A stretch of 43,793 nucleotides of DNA from an uncultured Gammaproteobacteria bacterium (GTDB lineage Bacteria; Pseudomonadota; Gammaproteobacteria; SZUA-229): contig CALLCZ010000160.1 of NCBI GenBank assembly GCA_937998645.1, positions 1 through 43,793 of the forward strand. Direction: 5' to 3'. Under the pieces are notes generated by a model, which was given only the letters and a program-made list of their open reading frames with translations, searched no databases and had not been told where the DNA came from. The position numbers and the translations under genes were made by a program. Shown piece by piece: positions 1-8,917 of this stretch. Position 1 is the stretch's first letter; each line of letters opens with the position of its first letter.

Positions 1-1
1 A

Positions 2-76
2 GCCGAGAAAAAAACACAGTTTGAGTCAGACCCCTGTGCGGGCAAATCAGCCAGGTTCCTCTCAACCTGTAAATAG
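2..76 (+). CDS. Possible 3' end of an upstream gene (partial)
   Basis: One frame is open from the window edge to a TAG at 74-76 and would encode about 24 C-terminal residues with a protein-like mix, including DPCAGKSARFL. A strong terminator follows 24 bp later, which fits the end of a gene. The stretch is too short to identify a family, and chance openness over 75 bases is quite possible. Confidence 0.25.
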   Translation, partial: AEKKTQFESDPCAGKSARFLSTCK

Positions 77-100
77 AACCATACACAAGCATGCATTATT

Positions 101-123
101 ACAGCCCGGTTTATCCGGGCTGT
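101..123 (+). terminator. Rho-independent terminator
   Basis: A perfect 9-bp stem (ACAGCCCGG with CCGGGCTGT) closes a 5-base loop (TTTAT) and is followed by TTCGTTT. It probably ends a gene entering from the left. The T-tract is interrupted, so strength is uncertain. Confidence 0.7.
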
Positions 124-176
124 TTCGTTTATAGTCAGAAATGCCAGCCGTGAATTACGCACACAAATAATTTAAT

Positions 177-340
177 CCGCAGATGAACGCAGATAAACAC
201 AGATGTAAAACCTGATTTTTGTTCGCGAAAACACTAAAGAACGCGAACATAAAAACACTATTAAAAGCTTGGTGTTTTTTGCGCCCTTTGCGTTATTCGC
301 GGACGATAATTTATCTGTGTTTATCTGCGTTCATCTGTGG
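177..340. repeat. Long inverted repeat with 28-bp arms
   Basis: The left arm (177-204) begins CCGCAGATGAACGCAGATAA and is the exact reverse complement of the right arm (313-340). The interior contains a smaller inverted pair, GTTCGCG and CGCGAAC (221-247), and a stretch ending TGCGTTATTCGCGG that resembles the cgcaaagg-type repeats elsewhere in this window. The element sits between the terminator and mrcB, encodes nothing recognisable, and looks like a dispersed non-autonomous palindromic element. Confidence 0.75.
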
Positions 341-445
341 ACTTATATTAATGCTCACTGAGGGCGATTGGTGAGTCAATTTCCAGGTTCAGTAGTGTAA
401 GATCAGCTGTAATTCACAATAAATAATTGCTGCATCATTAAAAAC

Positions 446-2779
446 GTGATTAGAAAAAAGTCCAGAAAGACCACTTCCCGCCGGAAGCCACCAGCACACA
501 ACAAGCGTAAGCAACGATCGCGTAGTCCTAAAAAGTACAGGTCGAAAAAACGCACACTTGGCTGGTTTGTTATCGCATCAATATTAATTACCACACTTTA
601 CGTGGCCTGGCTGGATTACAGGGTCGTCGATCGGTTTACCGGGCGGTTGTGGTCATTGCCTGCCAGGGTTTATGCGCGGCCGCTTGAGCTCTATGTGGGC
701 AAGAAAATCAGCGTAGAAGAACTGCTGTACGAGTTGAAAAGTCTCGATTACCAGGGTGTTGACCAGCCTCCCTCCAGGCCGGGTCGTTACCACCACTGGG
801 ATAATCATTTTGAAATCAAAACCAGGGCTTTCAGATTCTGGGATGGCGCTGAAGAAAGTCGTGAAATTCGCATCGATATCCATGGTGGTACGGTCTCCGG
901 ACTGTACGGTTTATACACAAAAGAAGCCATCCCGCTGGTCAGGCTTGACCCTGTATATATAACCGGAATCTTTCCTGCACATGGCGAGGACAGAATTCTG
1001 GTCAGGCTGGATGATGCGCCGGACCTGTTTCTGCAGATGCTGGTTATGGTTGAGGACAGAAGGTTCTATGAGCACTTCGGTATTGACCTGAAATCGATTG
1101 CCAGAGCGCTGGCGGCAAACTTCAAGGCGGGAAGGACCGTACAGGGTGGCAGTACCATTACGCAGCAGCTGGTAAAGAACATGTTCCTTACGGCTGATCG
1201 TAACCTGTGGCGAAAACTGAATGAGGCCGTGATGGCTTTGTTGCTGGAGCTTCATTACGACAAGGACCAGATTCTTGAAACCTATCTGAATGAAGTCTAC
1301 CTGGGGCAGGACGCCGAACGCGCTATACATGGTTTTGGTCTTGCCAGTGATTTCTATTTTGGTAAATCGCTGTCAGAGCTTGATCTTGATCAGATGGCTG
1401 TTCTGGTTGGCATGGTCAAGGGCGCGTCGTTCTACAACCCGGTAAGAAACCCGCAACGAGCTACTGAACGGCGTAACACGGTCATTGATGTTATTCAGAG
1501 CAATGGCCTGATAAGTGAAGGCCAGGCGATTTACCAGAAAAACAGGAAGCTTGTCGTCACATCAAGAAACAAACGTTCGCTCTATCCTGCATTTATCAAT
1601 CTCGTGCAGCGACAGCTAACGCGTGATTATGATGCCGAGGATTTGAAGTCTGAAGGCCTGCAGATTTTTACAACACTGGACCCTTATATTCAACGGGTCA
1701 CTGAACAGTCCATCCGATCTGCTGTGCCGGCACTCGACCGGCAATCTGACGAGCTGCAGGCTGCCGCTGTAGTTGCATCATCCGATAGTGGAGAAATACT
1801 GGCGATTGTTGGTGACAGAAACCCTTCCTTTGCGGGCTTCAATAGAGCACTGGATGCGCAGCGGCATATTGGTTCGCTGATGAAGCCCGTGGTGTATCTG
1901 ACCGCAGTCAAGCAAAAAGAAAAATACACACTGGGTTCACTGCTGTCTGATACACGCCTGCGCGTCCAGGGTGAAGATAAACAGATCTGGGAGCCGGAAA
2001 ACTACGATAAGGAGTTTCACGGCGATGTCATTATGTACGAGGCTTTATTGAAATCGTACAATATACCCCCTGCGCGACTGGGGCTTGAGCTGGGCCTGTC
2101 GAATATCAGTGACACCCTGAGACATATGGGCAGTAATAAAATACTGCCGCCGTACCCGTCTATTACGCTGGGCGCAGTCGACATGTCGCCGTTCGAGATT
2201 GCATCGATCTACCAGACATTTGCTGCTAACGGCTTTCACAGCCCGTTACGCAGTGTGCGAGCGGTACTTGACAGCCAGGGTAGGCCATTAAAACGCTACG
2301 AACTTGACGTCAAGCGCGAAACTGATCCGGCTGCTATCGCATTGATTAATTTTGTATTAAACCGGGTTACGCATTCGGGAACCGCGAAAGGTTTATCGCA
2401 AGCCCTGGATATCGAAGTAGCAGGTAAAACAGGCACATCGGATAATCTGTATGACAGCTGGTTTGCGGGTTTCTCCCGCGAGAAGGTGGCGGTGGTATGG
2501 CTTGGTTTTGACGATCACCGTCCGACAGGTCTGACGGGTTCAAGCGGTGCCATGCGCGTGTGGAAACGTATTTTCGAGGGCATATCGGCCAGTTCGATCA
2601 ACCTCGAGATGCCGGAGGAAATAAACATGGTCTGGATCGACCAGCCAACCGGACTGCGCAGCGAAAAGCGCTGCAAAAATGCGGTAGAATTGCCGTTTAT
2701 CAGGGGTTCAGAGCCACAGCAGTATGCGGGTTGTGAAGCTGGATCACCACTGGACTGGTTAAAAAATATATTCAACTAA
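446..2779 (+). CDS. mrcB: Penicillin-binding protein 1B, bifunctional transglycosylase/transpeptidase
   Basis: Class A PBP that polymerises and cross-links peptidoglycan at the outer face of the inner membrane. The 777-residue product has a very basic cytoplasmic N-terminus (residues 1-37), one membrane anchor (about 38-57) and a UvrB-like domain 2 region. The glycosyltransferase domain carries EDRRFYEHFG with catalytic Glu203 and GGSTITQQLVKN near 234-245. The transpeptidase domain carries SLMK (Ser477, Lys480), SYN (537-539) and KTG (661-663). Length and motif order match PBP1B rather than PBP1A. The start is GTG at 446; no good Shine-Dalgarno sequence is visible, so the exact start is uncertain. 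The stop overlaps the next ATG (TAATG), suggesting translational coupling with the downstream lipoprotein gene. Confidence 0.95.
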   Translation: MIRKKSRKTTSRRKPPAHNKRKQRSRSPKKYRSKKRTLGWFVIASILITTLYVAWLDYRVVDRFTGRLWSLPARVYARPLELYVGKKISVEELLYELKSLDYQGVDQPPSRPGRYHHWDNHFEIKTRAFRFWDGAEESREIRIDIHGGTVSGLYGLYTKEAIPLVRLDPVYITGIFPAHGEDRILVRLDDAPDLFLQMLVMVEDRRFYEHFGIDLKSIARALAANFKAGRTVQGGSTITQQLVKNMFLTADRNLWRKLNEAVMALLLELHYDKDQILETYLNEVYLGQDAERAIHGFGLASDFYFGKSLSELDLDQMAVLVGMVKGASFYNPVRNPQRATERRNTVIDVIQSNGLISEGQAIYQKNRKLVVTSRNKRSLYPAFINLVQRQLTRDYDAEDLKSEGLQIFTTLDPYIQRVTEQSIRSAVPALDRQSDELQAAAVVASSDSGEILAIVGDRNPSFAGFNRALDAQRHIGSLMKPVVYLTAVKQKEKYTLGSLLSDTRLRVQGEDKQIWEPENYDKEFHGDVIMYEALLKSYNIPPARLGLELGLSNISDTLRHMGSNKILPPYPSITLGAVDMSPFEIASIYQTFAANGFHSPLRSVRAVLDSQGRPLKRYELDVKRETDPAAIALINFVLNRVTHSGTAKGLSQALDIEVAGKTGTSDNLYDSWFAGFSREKVAVVWLGFDDHRPTGLTGSSGAMRVWKRIFEGISASSINLEMPEEINMVWIDQPTGLRSEKRCKNAVELPFIRGSEPQQYAGCEAGSPLDWLKNIFN

Positions 2780-3255
2780 TGTTCCGACAGCTAATTTCAA
2801 CCGCCATTGCCGCAATCATCCTGGCACTGATGTCCTGCGCACCTGCGGGTTATCAAAAAACGGATACCGATGCAGTACCGACGCTGGCCATGGCCACACA
2901 AACCTGGCAGCAGGCTACCGTTACCGCGCTTCCTGCCGTTGAGGATTTAATGAAACAGGCTGATGCACAGATAGCCATCAGAAACTGGGACGTGGCATCT
3001 GAAAAACTTGAACGCGCACTGCGTATGTCGCCAGACTATGCACCTGCGTGGAGCCGTTTGTCGCGCATCGCCCTGTCCAAAGCAGATCCGGCGCGTGCTA
3101 TTCAAATGGCCAAACGCAGCAACAGCCACGCCGGTAACTCGGTTGATTTAAAATTGCTCAACTGGCAATTCATACGCGATGCCAGTGAAATGCAGGGTGA
3201 TATCGAAGGCGTGCAGAATGCCAACAAGGCGATATATATTCTGCAGAATCTGTAG
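2779..3255 (+). CDS. TPR-containing lipoprotein
   Basis: A 158-residue protein with a lipoprotein signal peptide ending in the lipobox LMSC (Cys20). A helical region at about 55-110 contains tetratricopeptide-like repeats (WDVASEKLERAL, then YAPAWSRLSRIAL). It is probably exported and lipid-anchored. The start codon overlaps the mrcB stop codon, so the two are very likely co-translated. That makes a role as a PBP1B accessory factor, comparable in position-based logic to LpoB, a reasonable guess, but there is no sequence similarity I can claim to LpoB. TPR domains normally mediate protein-protein contact. The real partner is unknown. Confidence 0.8.
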   Translation: MFRQLISTAIAAIILALMSCAPAGYQKTDTDAVPTLAMATQTWQQATVTALPAVEDLMKQADAQIAIRNWDVASEKLERALRMSPDYAPAWSRLSRIALSKADPARAIQMAKRSNSHAGNSVDLKLLNWQFIRDASEMQGDIEGVQNANKAIYILQNL

Positions 3256-3269
3256 ATGCCAGATCAGCC

Positions 3270-5231
3270 ATGAGCAAGCCTTCAGAATTGCTGGGTGATA
3301 ACGGGCCCTTCAGGGAAATCATTGATGGCTACCAGGTTCGTGCCAGTCAGCAGGCCTTGAGTGATGCAATTTTCAACTCGATCGAAGACGGCACAGTGCT
3401 CACGGCTGAAGCGGGCACGGGTATCGGCAAGACCTTTGCATATCTTGTTCCAGCCATACTGTCTGCAAAGAAAGTCATTATCTCGACCGGTACCAGGCAC
3501 CTGCAGGATCAGCTGTATCAATCTGACCTGCCTGTCGTACTCAAAGCGCTGGATGTGCCGGTAAAGACAGCACTGTTGAAAGGGCGTGCAAACTACCTGT
3601 GTGTGCATCGACTCGATATTGCGCCGCACCTGGGGTTCATCAACAAGACGACACAACATGATTTACAGATGGTCAGGGAATGGTCTGGCATAACCCTGAC
3701 AGGTGATGTATCAGAGCTCGATACCGTGCCCGAAGACTCCATGATCTGGTCAATGGTCACGTCGACCACAGAGAATTGCCTGGGGGGTGAATGTGATCAC
3801 TGGAATGACTGTCATATCGTCAAGGCAAGAAAGCAGGCGCTGGAAGCAGATCTGCTGGTCATCAATCACCATCTGTTACTGGCTGACATGACATTGAAGC
3901 AGGACGGTTTTGCCGACCTGCTGCCGGGTGCCGAAGTTTTCATTGTTGATGAGGCCCATCAATTACACGAGGTTGCATCCAGGTTTTTCGGTCGTTCCGC
4001 CAGCAGTCGTCAATTGATCGGTCTGGCAAAAGATGCCATTGCAGAGCAGGTCAATGACGCAGCGGATATGGTGGAGATTCGTGAGTATGCAGAAGCAGTG
4101 GAAACCTGTGCGCGCGATTTCAGGCTATCCCTGGGTGAAGCCGGTCAACGGCAGGCATGGGCTCAGATACAGCACAAGCCGGCTGTAAAACGCGCCCTTG
4201 AGTCCTTGATACAGTCACTGAAGGAATTATCCGGGGTACTGAGCATTGCTTCAGAACGAAGCCGCGGCCTGGATCAGTGTCATCAGCGCTGCACCCTGTT
4301 GCTGAACACCTTAACTATGTTTGGCGATAACAACAGCGCCAGCAAATCAGATTCTGAAGACGCCGGGGATGTCGCGCAATCAGTGCTCTGGTTTGAAAGC
4401 TGGTCACGCAGTTTTATGCTCAATGCCACGCCTGTCGATGTGTCGAAACTGTTTCGACAGCATACCAATGATTTTTCAGCATCATGGCTGTTTACTTCTG
4501 CAACCCTGCAGGTAAATAAAAATTTCTCGCATTTTGCCAATGGCCTGGGGATCCAGGACTACCACAGCGGTACCTGGGAAAGCCCGTTTAATTATCAACA
4601 ACAAAGCCTGCTGTATCTGCCTGAAGCGATGCCTGAACCATCCGATTTCTCATTTAACGAAAAACTCATTGAAAAAGTCAGGCCGGTCATTGCAGCAAGC
4701 GAGGGACGTGCCTTCCTGCTGTTTACCAGTTACAGGGCCATGCACGCAGCCGAGAAGCTGCTGCAGAATACGATCGATTATCCGATCCTGATGCAGGGCG
4801 AGCATCCCAAACATCAATTACTGGAGCGATTTAGAGAAGCAGGCAATGCGGTACTGCTTGGAACGTCCAGTTTCTGGGAAGGCGTTGATGTGCGTGGAGA
4901 GGCCTTATCCTGCGTGATTATAGACAAGCTGCCTTTCGCGTCACCGGGTGATCCGGTGATGCAGGCACGGATCGATGCGATAAGAAATAATGGCGGACAG
5001 CCGTTCATGGACTACCAGCTGCCGCGTGCTGTGATTGCACTCAAGCAGGGTGTTGGCCGCCTGATTCGTGATGTCAGTGATCGTGGTGTTGTTGTAATAG
5101 GCGACCCGAGGATTACCAGTAAAACCTACGGAAAGATTTTCCTCAACAGCTTGCCCGCGATGCCGGTGACTTCGCGACTCGAGGATGTCGAGCGATTTTA
5201 TTCAAGCCGGGTGGAGGAAGCAGTGGCATGA
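3270..5231 (+). CDS. yoaA: ATP-dependent DNA helicase, YoaA/DinG family (XPD-like, Fe-S)
   Basis: Superfamily 2 5'-3' DNA helicase of the XPD/DinG group, expected to act in DNA repair. The 653-residue protein has a Walker A motif EAGTGIGKT (47-55) and a DEAH box (227-230). Cys111, Cys170, Cys175 and Cys181 have the spacing of the [4Fe-4S] cluster ligands of this family. C-terminal helicase motifs include GTSSFWEGVDVRG and the VGRLIR motif. YoaA is preferred over DinG because the gene abuts tsaB, as in the E. coli yoaA-tsaB neighbourhood; the protein family alone does not separate them cleanly. It lies 14 bp after the TPR lipoprotein and overlaps tsaB by four bases (ATGA). Confidence 0.9.
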   Translation: MSKPSELLGDNGPFREIIDGYQVRASQQALSDAIFNSIEDGTVLTAEAGTGIGKTFAYLVPAILSAKKVIISTGTRHLQDQLYQSDLPVVLKALDVPVKTALLKGRANYLCVHRLDIAPHLGFINKTTQHDLQMVREWSGITLTGDVSELDTVPEDSMIWSMVTSTTENCLGGECDHWNDCHIVKARKQALEADLLVINHHLLLADMTLKQDGFADLLPGAEVFIVDEAHQLHEVASRFFGRSASSRQLIGLAKDAIAEQVNDAADMVEIREYAEAVETCARDFRLSLGEAGQRQAWAQIQHKPAVKRALESLIQSLKELSGVLSIASERSRGLDQCHQRCTLLLNTLTMFGDNNSASKSDSEDAGDVAQSVLWFESWSRSFMLNATPVDVSKLFRQHTNDFSASWLFTSATLQVNKNFSHFANGLGIQDYHSGTWESPFNYQQQSLLYLPEAMPEPSDFSFNEKLIEKVRPVIAASEGRAFLLFTSYRAMHAAEKLLQNTIDYPILMQGEHPKHQLLERFREAGNAVLLGTSSFWEGVDVRGEALSCVIIDKLPFASPGDPVMQARIDAIRNNGGQPFMDYQLPRAVIALKQGVGRLIRDVSDRGVVVIGDPRITSKTYGKIFLNSLPAMPVTSRLEDVERFYSSRVEEAVA

Positions 5232-5914
5232 AAATACTGGCGATAGACACGGCAACGGAGGCCTGCTCGGCCGCTCTGTATTTTGACGGTGAAATCAACC
5301 AGCAATATCGCGTTGCGCCCAGAGAACACAGCCACATCATCCTGCCGATGATCGATCAGTTGCTCGCCGAAGCCGGCATCAGGGTGTCGGATCTGGATGC
5401 GCTGGCATTCGGTCGTGGACCGGGGTCATTTATGGGTGTGCGCATAGCTGCGGGCGTCACCCAGGGCATCGCTTTTGCCCAGGACCTGCCGGTGGTGCCG
5501 ATCTCTACACTCGCGGCTATTGCGCAGACTGCTCACACCGAGACAGGCGCAAGCAGCGTGCTGTCGGCGATCGATGCGCGCATGAATGAAGTCTACTGGG
5601 CCGCTTACAGGCTGTCTGATAATGGCTGCATGCATCTTGTCGGGAAAGAGAGCGTGATTGCGCCAGACCAGGTAACGAAGCCCGGCGAAGGTGGCTGGAC
5701 AGGTGCGGGCAGCGGCTGGTCTGCATACGGTGAGATTTTAAAAGCCGCTGTTGGCCCTGGCGTGTTATCCGGGCAAATGAATGAATGCTTCCCTTCGGCA
5801 GAGTCCATCGTCAAGCTGGCGGTGGCCGAATATCAGGCCGGCCGTCATGTTCCGCCATCGCAAGCCGTGCCGGTTTATTTGCGGGATAATGTGGCGAAAA
5901 AGTCCGCCGCCTGA
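5228..5914 (+). CDS. tsaB: tRNA threonylcarbamoyladenosine biosynthesis protein TsaB
   Basis: Non-catalytic partner of TsaD in making t6A37 on tRNAs that read ANN codons; it works in the cytoplasm with TsaD, TsaE and TsaC. The 228-residue length is normal. It has the ASKHA-type start MKILAIDTATEACSAAL, the HSHIILPMI segment, and GPGSFMGVRIAAG, a variant of the usual GPGSFTG loop. The ATG overlaps the helicase stop codon (ATGA), indicating coupled translation. Confidence 0.95.
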   Translation: MKILAIDTATEACSAALYFDGEINQQYRVAPREHSHIILPMIDQLLAEAGIRVSDLDALAFGRGPGSFMGVRIAAGVTQGIAFAQDLPVVPISTLAAIAQTAHTETGASSVLSAIDARMNEVYWAAYRLSDNGCMHLVGKESVIAPDQVTKPGEGGWTGAGSGWSAYGEILKAAVGPGVLSGQMNECFPSAESIVKLAVAEYQAGRHVPPSQAVPVYLRDNVAKKSAA

Positions 5915-5989
5915 ATTCCATTCAGATTCAATGAAATATAGTTCGTCTTCAGGTAAGATCTGCGCCTTTTCTAATGTTTATTTATATCG

Positions 5990-7085
5990 ATGGAAGTCAA
6001 CACTATAACCAACCAGATCAACGACCTGCGTGAGCGTTCTGCATCGCTCAGGGGGTATCTTTGACTTCGATAGACGAAAAGAAGAACTCGAAGAAGTAAT
6101 CCGCGAACTGGAACAGCCGAATGTTTGGGACGATCCGGAGCATGCACAGAAGCTGGGCCAGGAAAGGGTACGCCTGGAAAAAATCGTACTTGTGCTGGAG
6201 CAGCTTGAAAGCGGCCTGAATGATGCCGGCGAACTGCTCGATATGGCAGCGGAGGAGGAAGACGAAGACAGTGTTGACGCGGTACAGGCTGATTTAACAG
6301 AACTTCAGCAACAGGTTGAAGCCCTCGAATTCAGGCGCATGTTCTCCGGTGAAATGGATGCATGCAATGCCTTTCTCGACATCCAGGCGGGTTCTGGCGG
6401 CACCGAGGCGCAGGACTGGGCCGAGATGCTATTGAGAATGTATTTGCGCTGGGGTGAAGCCCATGGCTTTAATACCGAATTGATCGAGGTTTCGGCCGGT
6501 GATGTCGCAGGCATCAAAAGTGCGACCATCCGTTTTGCCGGTGACTATGTATTTGGCCGCCTGCGCACCGAAACAGGCGTACATCGCCTGGTGCGTAAAT
6601 CACCCTTTGATTCCGGCAACCGGCGCCATACATCGTTTGCTGCCGTGTTTGTATCTCCGGAAGTCGACGATGATATCGATATCGATATCAACCCGGCTGA
6701 CCTTCGCATCGATGTTTACCGCGCGAGCGGGGCCGGAGGACAACACGTTAACCGTACTGAATCCGCTGTGCGTATAACACACCTGCCTACGAACACGGTT
6801 GTGCAATGCCAGAACGACCGTTCACAGCATAAAAACAAGGCAACGGCGATGAAGCAGTTGCAAGCCAAGCTGTATGAGCTGGAAATGCTGAAACGTAATG
6901 CCGACCAGCAGGCAGTGGAAGACACCAAATCGGATATTGGCTGGGGCAGCCAGATACGCTCCTATGTGCTCGACCAGTCGCGTATAAAGGATTTGAGAAC
7001 GAATGTAGAAACAGGCAATACACAGGCTGTACTGGACGGTGGTATAGATATGTTTATCGAAGCCAGCCTGAAAAGTGGCCTGTAA
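5990..7085 (+). CDS. prfB: Peptide chain release factor 2 (RF2), made by programmed +1 frameshift
   Basis: RF2 releases finished peptides at UGA and UAA. Translation starts at ATG 5990 ([20 protein letters not shown]) and runs 24 codons to an in-frame TGA at 6062-6064. A +1 shift on CTT-T then continues at GAC 6063 for 340 more codons, giving a 364-residue protein, close to the 365 residues of E. coli RF2. The main frame carries the RF2 tripeptide SPF (in RKSPFDS) and the GGQ peptidyl-hydrolysis loop ([11 protein letters not shown]). A GTG at 6030 could start the second frame but would lose the conserved N-terminus. It is followed 137 bp later by lysS, the classic prfB-lysS pairing. Confidence 0.97.
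6050..6064 (+). promoter_or_regulatory. RF2 autoregulatory frameshift site
   Basis: The sequence AGGGGGTATCTTTGA contains an internal Shine-Dalgarno-like AGGGGG, a slippery CTT and the UGA stop followed by C. This is essentially the same as the well-studied E. coli site. When RF2 is scarce the ribosome pauses at UGA and slips +1, so RF2 level controls its own synthesis. Confidence 0.97.
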
Positions 7086-7222
7086 ATGGTCTTTTTGTCC
7101 AATATCAGCGTTGGATTGTTTTCTGCGATACTCATGTATTGTCATATACACTCCGTTTCTCGAAAACAATCCGCCTTGATCTTGAATAAAAATCCACATT
7201 TATCACAATAAAACAACTGAAT

Positions 7223-8746
7223 ATGAGTGAAGAAACTAAAACACTGACACAGGAAGACGAAAACAAGCTCATTGCACAGCGCCGTGAAAAGCTGACTGCA
7301 TTGCGTGAGAATGGTACAGCGTTTCCCAACGATTTCAGACGCGATTCCCTGGCTGCAGGTTTACATGGTCTGTATCAGGACAAAACCACAGAAGAGCTTG
7401 AAACCATGCAGGTTCGTGTCTCAGTGGCCGGACGCATGATGGCCAAGCGTGTCATGGGCAAGGCCAGCTTTACCAAGCTGCAGGACATGTCAGGGCAGAT
7501 ACAGTTATTCCTGCAACGTGACAACCTGCCGGAAGGTGTTTACAACGAAGGTTTTAAAAAGTGGGACGTCGGAGATCTGATCGGCGCCGAAGGTGTCATG
7601 TTCAGAACCAAGACCGGTGAACTGTCAATCAAGGTAGACAAGGTGCGTTTATTAACCAAGGCGTTGCGTCCCCTGCCTGAAAAATTCCATGGACTGACAG
7701 ATACCGAGACTCGTTATCGCCAGCGTTATGTCGACCTGATCATGAACTGGGATGTGAAGGAAACGTTCAAGCTGCGGGCAAAAATCATTGCTTTCATCCG
7801 CGAGTATTTTAACGAGCATGAATTCATGGAAGTAGAAACGCCGATGATGCAGGTTATTCCCGGTGGTGCAACGGCGAAGCCGTTCGAGACTTTTCATAAT
7901 GCGCTTGATCTTGCGATGTATTTAAGGATTGCACCGGAACTGTATCTGAAGCGTCTCGTTGTTGGCGGTTTTGAAAGAGTATTCGAGATCAACCGCAGCT
8001 TCCGTAATGAGGGTGTTTCAACAAGACACAATCCCGAGTTCACCATGCTCGAGTTCTACCAGGCCTATGCGGATTACCATGACCTGATGGACCTCACCGA
8101 AGACCTGCTGCGCAGGCTGGCAACCGATGTACTGGGTAGCGCTACTGTTAAATACCAGGGGGAAGAACACGACTTTTCCCGTCCATTCAAACGCATGACC
8201 GTATTTGATTCAATACTCGAGTACAACAATGATATAACTGCCGCGGACATATCAAGTATCGAAGCTGCACGAAAAGTTGCTGAAGCCCTGAGTATCCCGA
8301 TGAAAAACAGCTATGGGCTCGGAAAGATACAGCTGGAGATATTCGAGAAAACAGTCGAACACAGACTTAAGGACCCGACTTTCATCACCGAATACCCAAA
8401 AGAAGTTTCACCACTGGCAAGGTGCAATGACACAAATCCATTCGTAACCGATCGATTTGAACTGTTTGTCGGCGGCCGCGAAATTGCAAACGGTTTTTCC
8501 GAGCTGAATGATCCCGAGGACCAGGCGGAACGTTTCAGAAAACAGGTGATGGAAAAAGAGGCGGGTGATGATGAAGCTATGCATTACGATGCTGACTATA
8601 TTCGAGCACTGGAACATGGTATGCCGCCAACCGCGGGTGAGGGCATTGGTATCGACCGCCTCGTCATGCTGCTAACCGATCAACCGTCGATCCGTGATGT
8701 CATACTGTTCCCGCACATGCGCCAGGAAGCGGAGCCGCAGGATTAA
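7223..8746 (+). CDS. lysS: Lysyl-tRNA synthetase, class II
   Basis: Charges tRNA-Lys with lysine in the cytoplasm. The 507-residue product has an N-terminal OB-fold anticodon-binding domain (about 60-150, with the VAGRMMAKR and [14 protein letters not shown] strands). The class II catalytic core follows: motif 1 around [18 protein letters not shown], motif 2 [20 protein letters not shown], and motif 3 [12 protein letters not shown]. Length is normal for the family. It is separated from prfB by 137 bp, so it may have its own promoter as well as read-through. The stop codon is followed within 13 bp by a palindromic repeat element. Confidence 0.97.
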   Translation: MSEETKTLTQEDENKLIAQRREKLTALRENGTAFPNDFRRDSLAAGLHGLYQDKTTEELETMQVRVSVAGRMMAKRVMGKASFTKLQDMSGQIQLFLQRDNLPEGVYNEGFKKWDVGDLIGAEGVMFRTKTGELSIKVDKVRLLTKALRPLPEKFHGLTDTETRYRQRYVDLIMNWDVKETFKLRAKIIAFIREYFNEHEFMEVETPMMQVIPGGATAKPFETFHNALDLAMYLRIAPELYLKRLVVGGFERVFEINRSFRNEGVSTRHNPEFTMLEFYQAYADYHDLMDLTEDLLRRLATDVLGSATVKYQGEEHDFSRPFKRMTVFDSILEYNNDITAADISSIEAARKVAEALSIPMKNSYGLGKIQLEIFEKTVEHRLKDPTFITEYPKEVSPLARCNDTNPFVTDRFELFVGGREIANGFSELNDPEDQAERFRKQVMEKEAGDDEAMHYDADYIRALEHGMPPTAGEGIGIDRLVMLLTDQPSIRDVILFPHMRQEAEPQD

Positions 8747-8758
8747 CAGGTTTTTTTT

Positions 8759-8917
8759 ACCGCAGAGGCGCGGAGACGCAGAGGTTATTTCGGTTATACG
8801 TTGGAGCGGCTTTAGCCGCGAATAATTACATTCTCGGCAAAGCCTTATCCCGGTCTACAAGTGTAAGGCCATCAAAAATTTAATTCGTTTTTTCTCTGCG
8901 TCTCCGCGCCTCTGCGG
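8759..8917. repeat. Palindromic element with perfect 24-bp arms, enclosing a ggagcggc hairpin
   Basis: The left arm (8760-8783, starting CCGCAGAGGCGCGGAGACGC) is an exact reverse complement of the right arm (8894-8917). The interior holds GGAGCGGCTTTAGCCGCG (8803-8820), a short hairpin that recurs after rnr at 20574. It fills nearly all the space between the convergent lysS and ygfZ genes, and the ygfZ stop codon begins at its right edge. It may also help stop transcription from both sides, but there is no clear terminator T-tract. Confidence 0.85.

Noticed and set aside
6030..6062. GTG start at 6030 for RF2
   Set aside because: It would drop the conserved N-terminus and ignore the intact frameshift cassette; the real start is ATG 5990.
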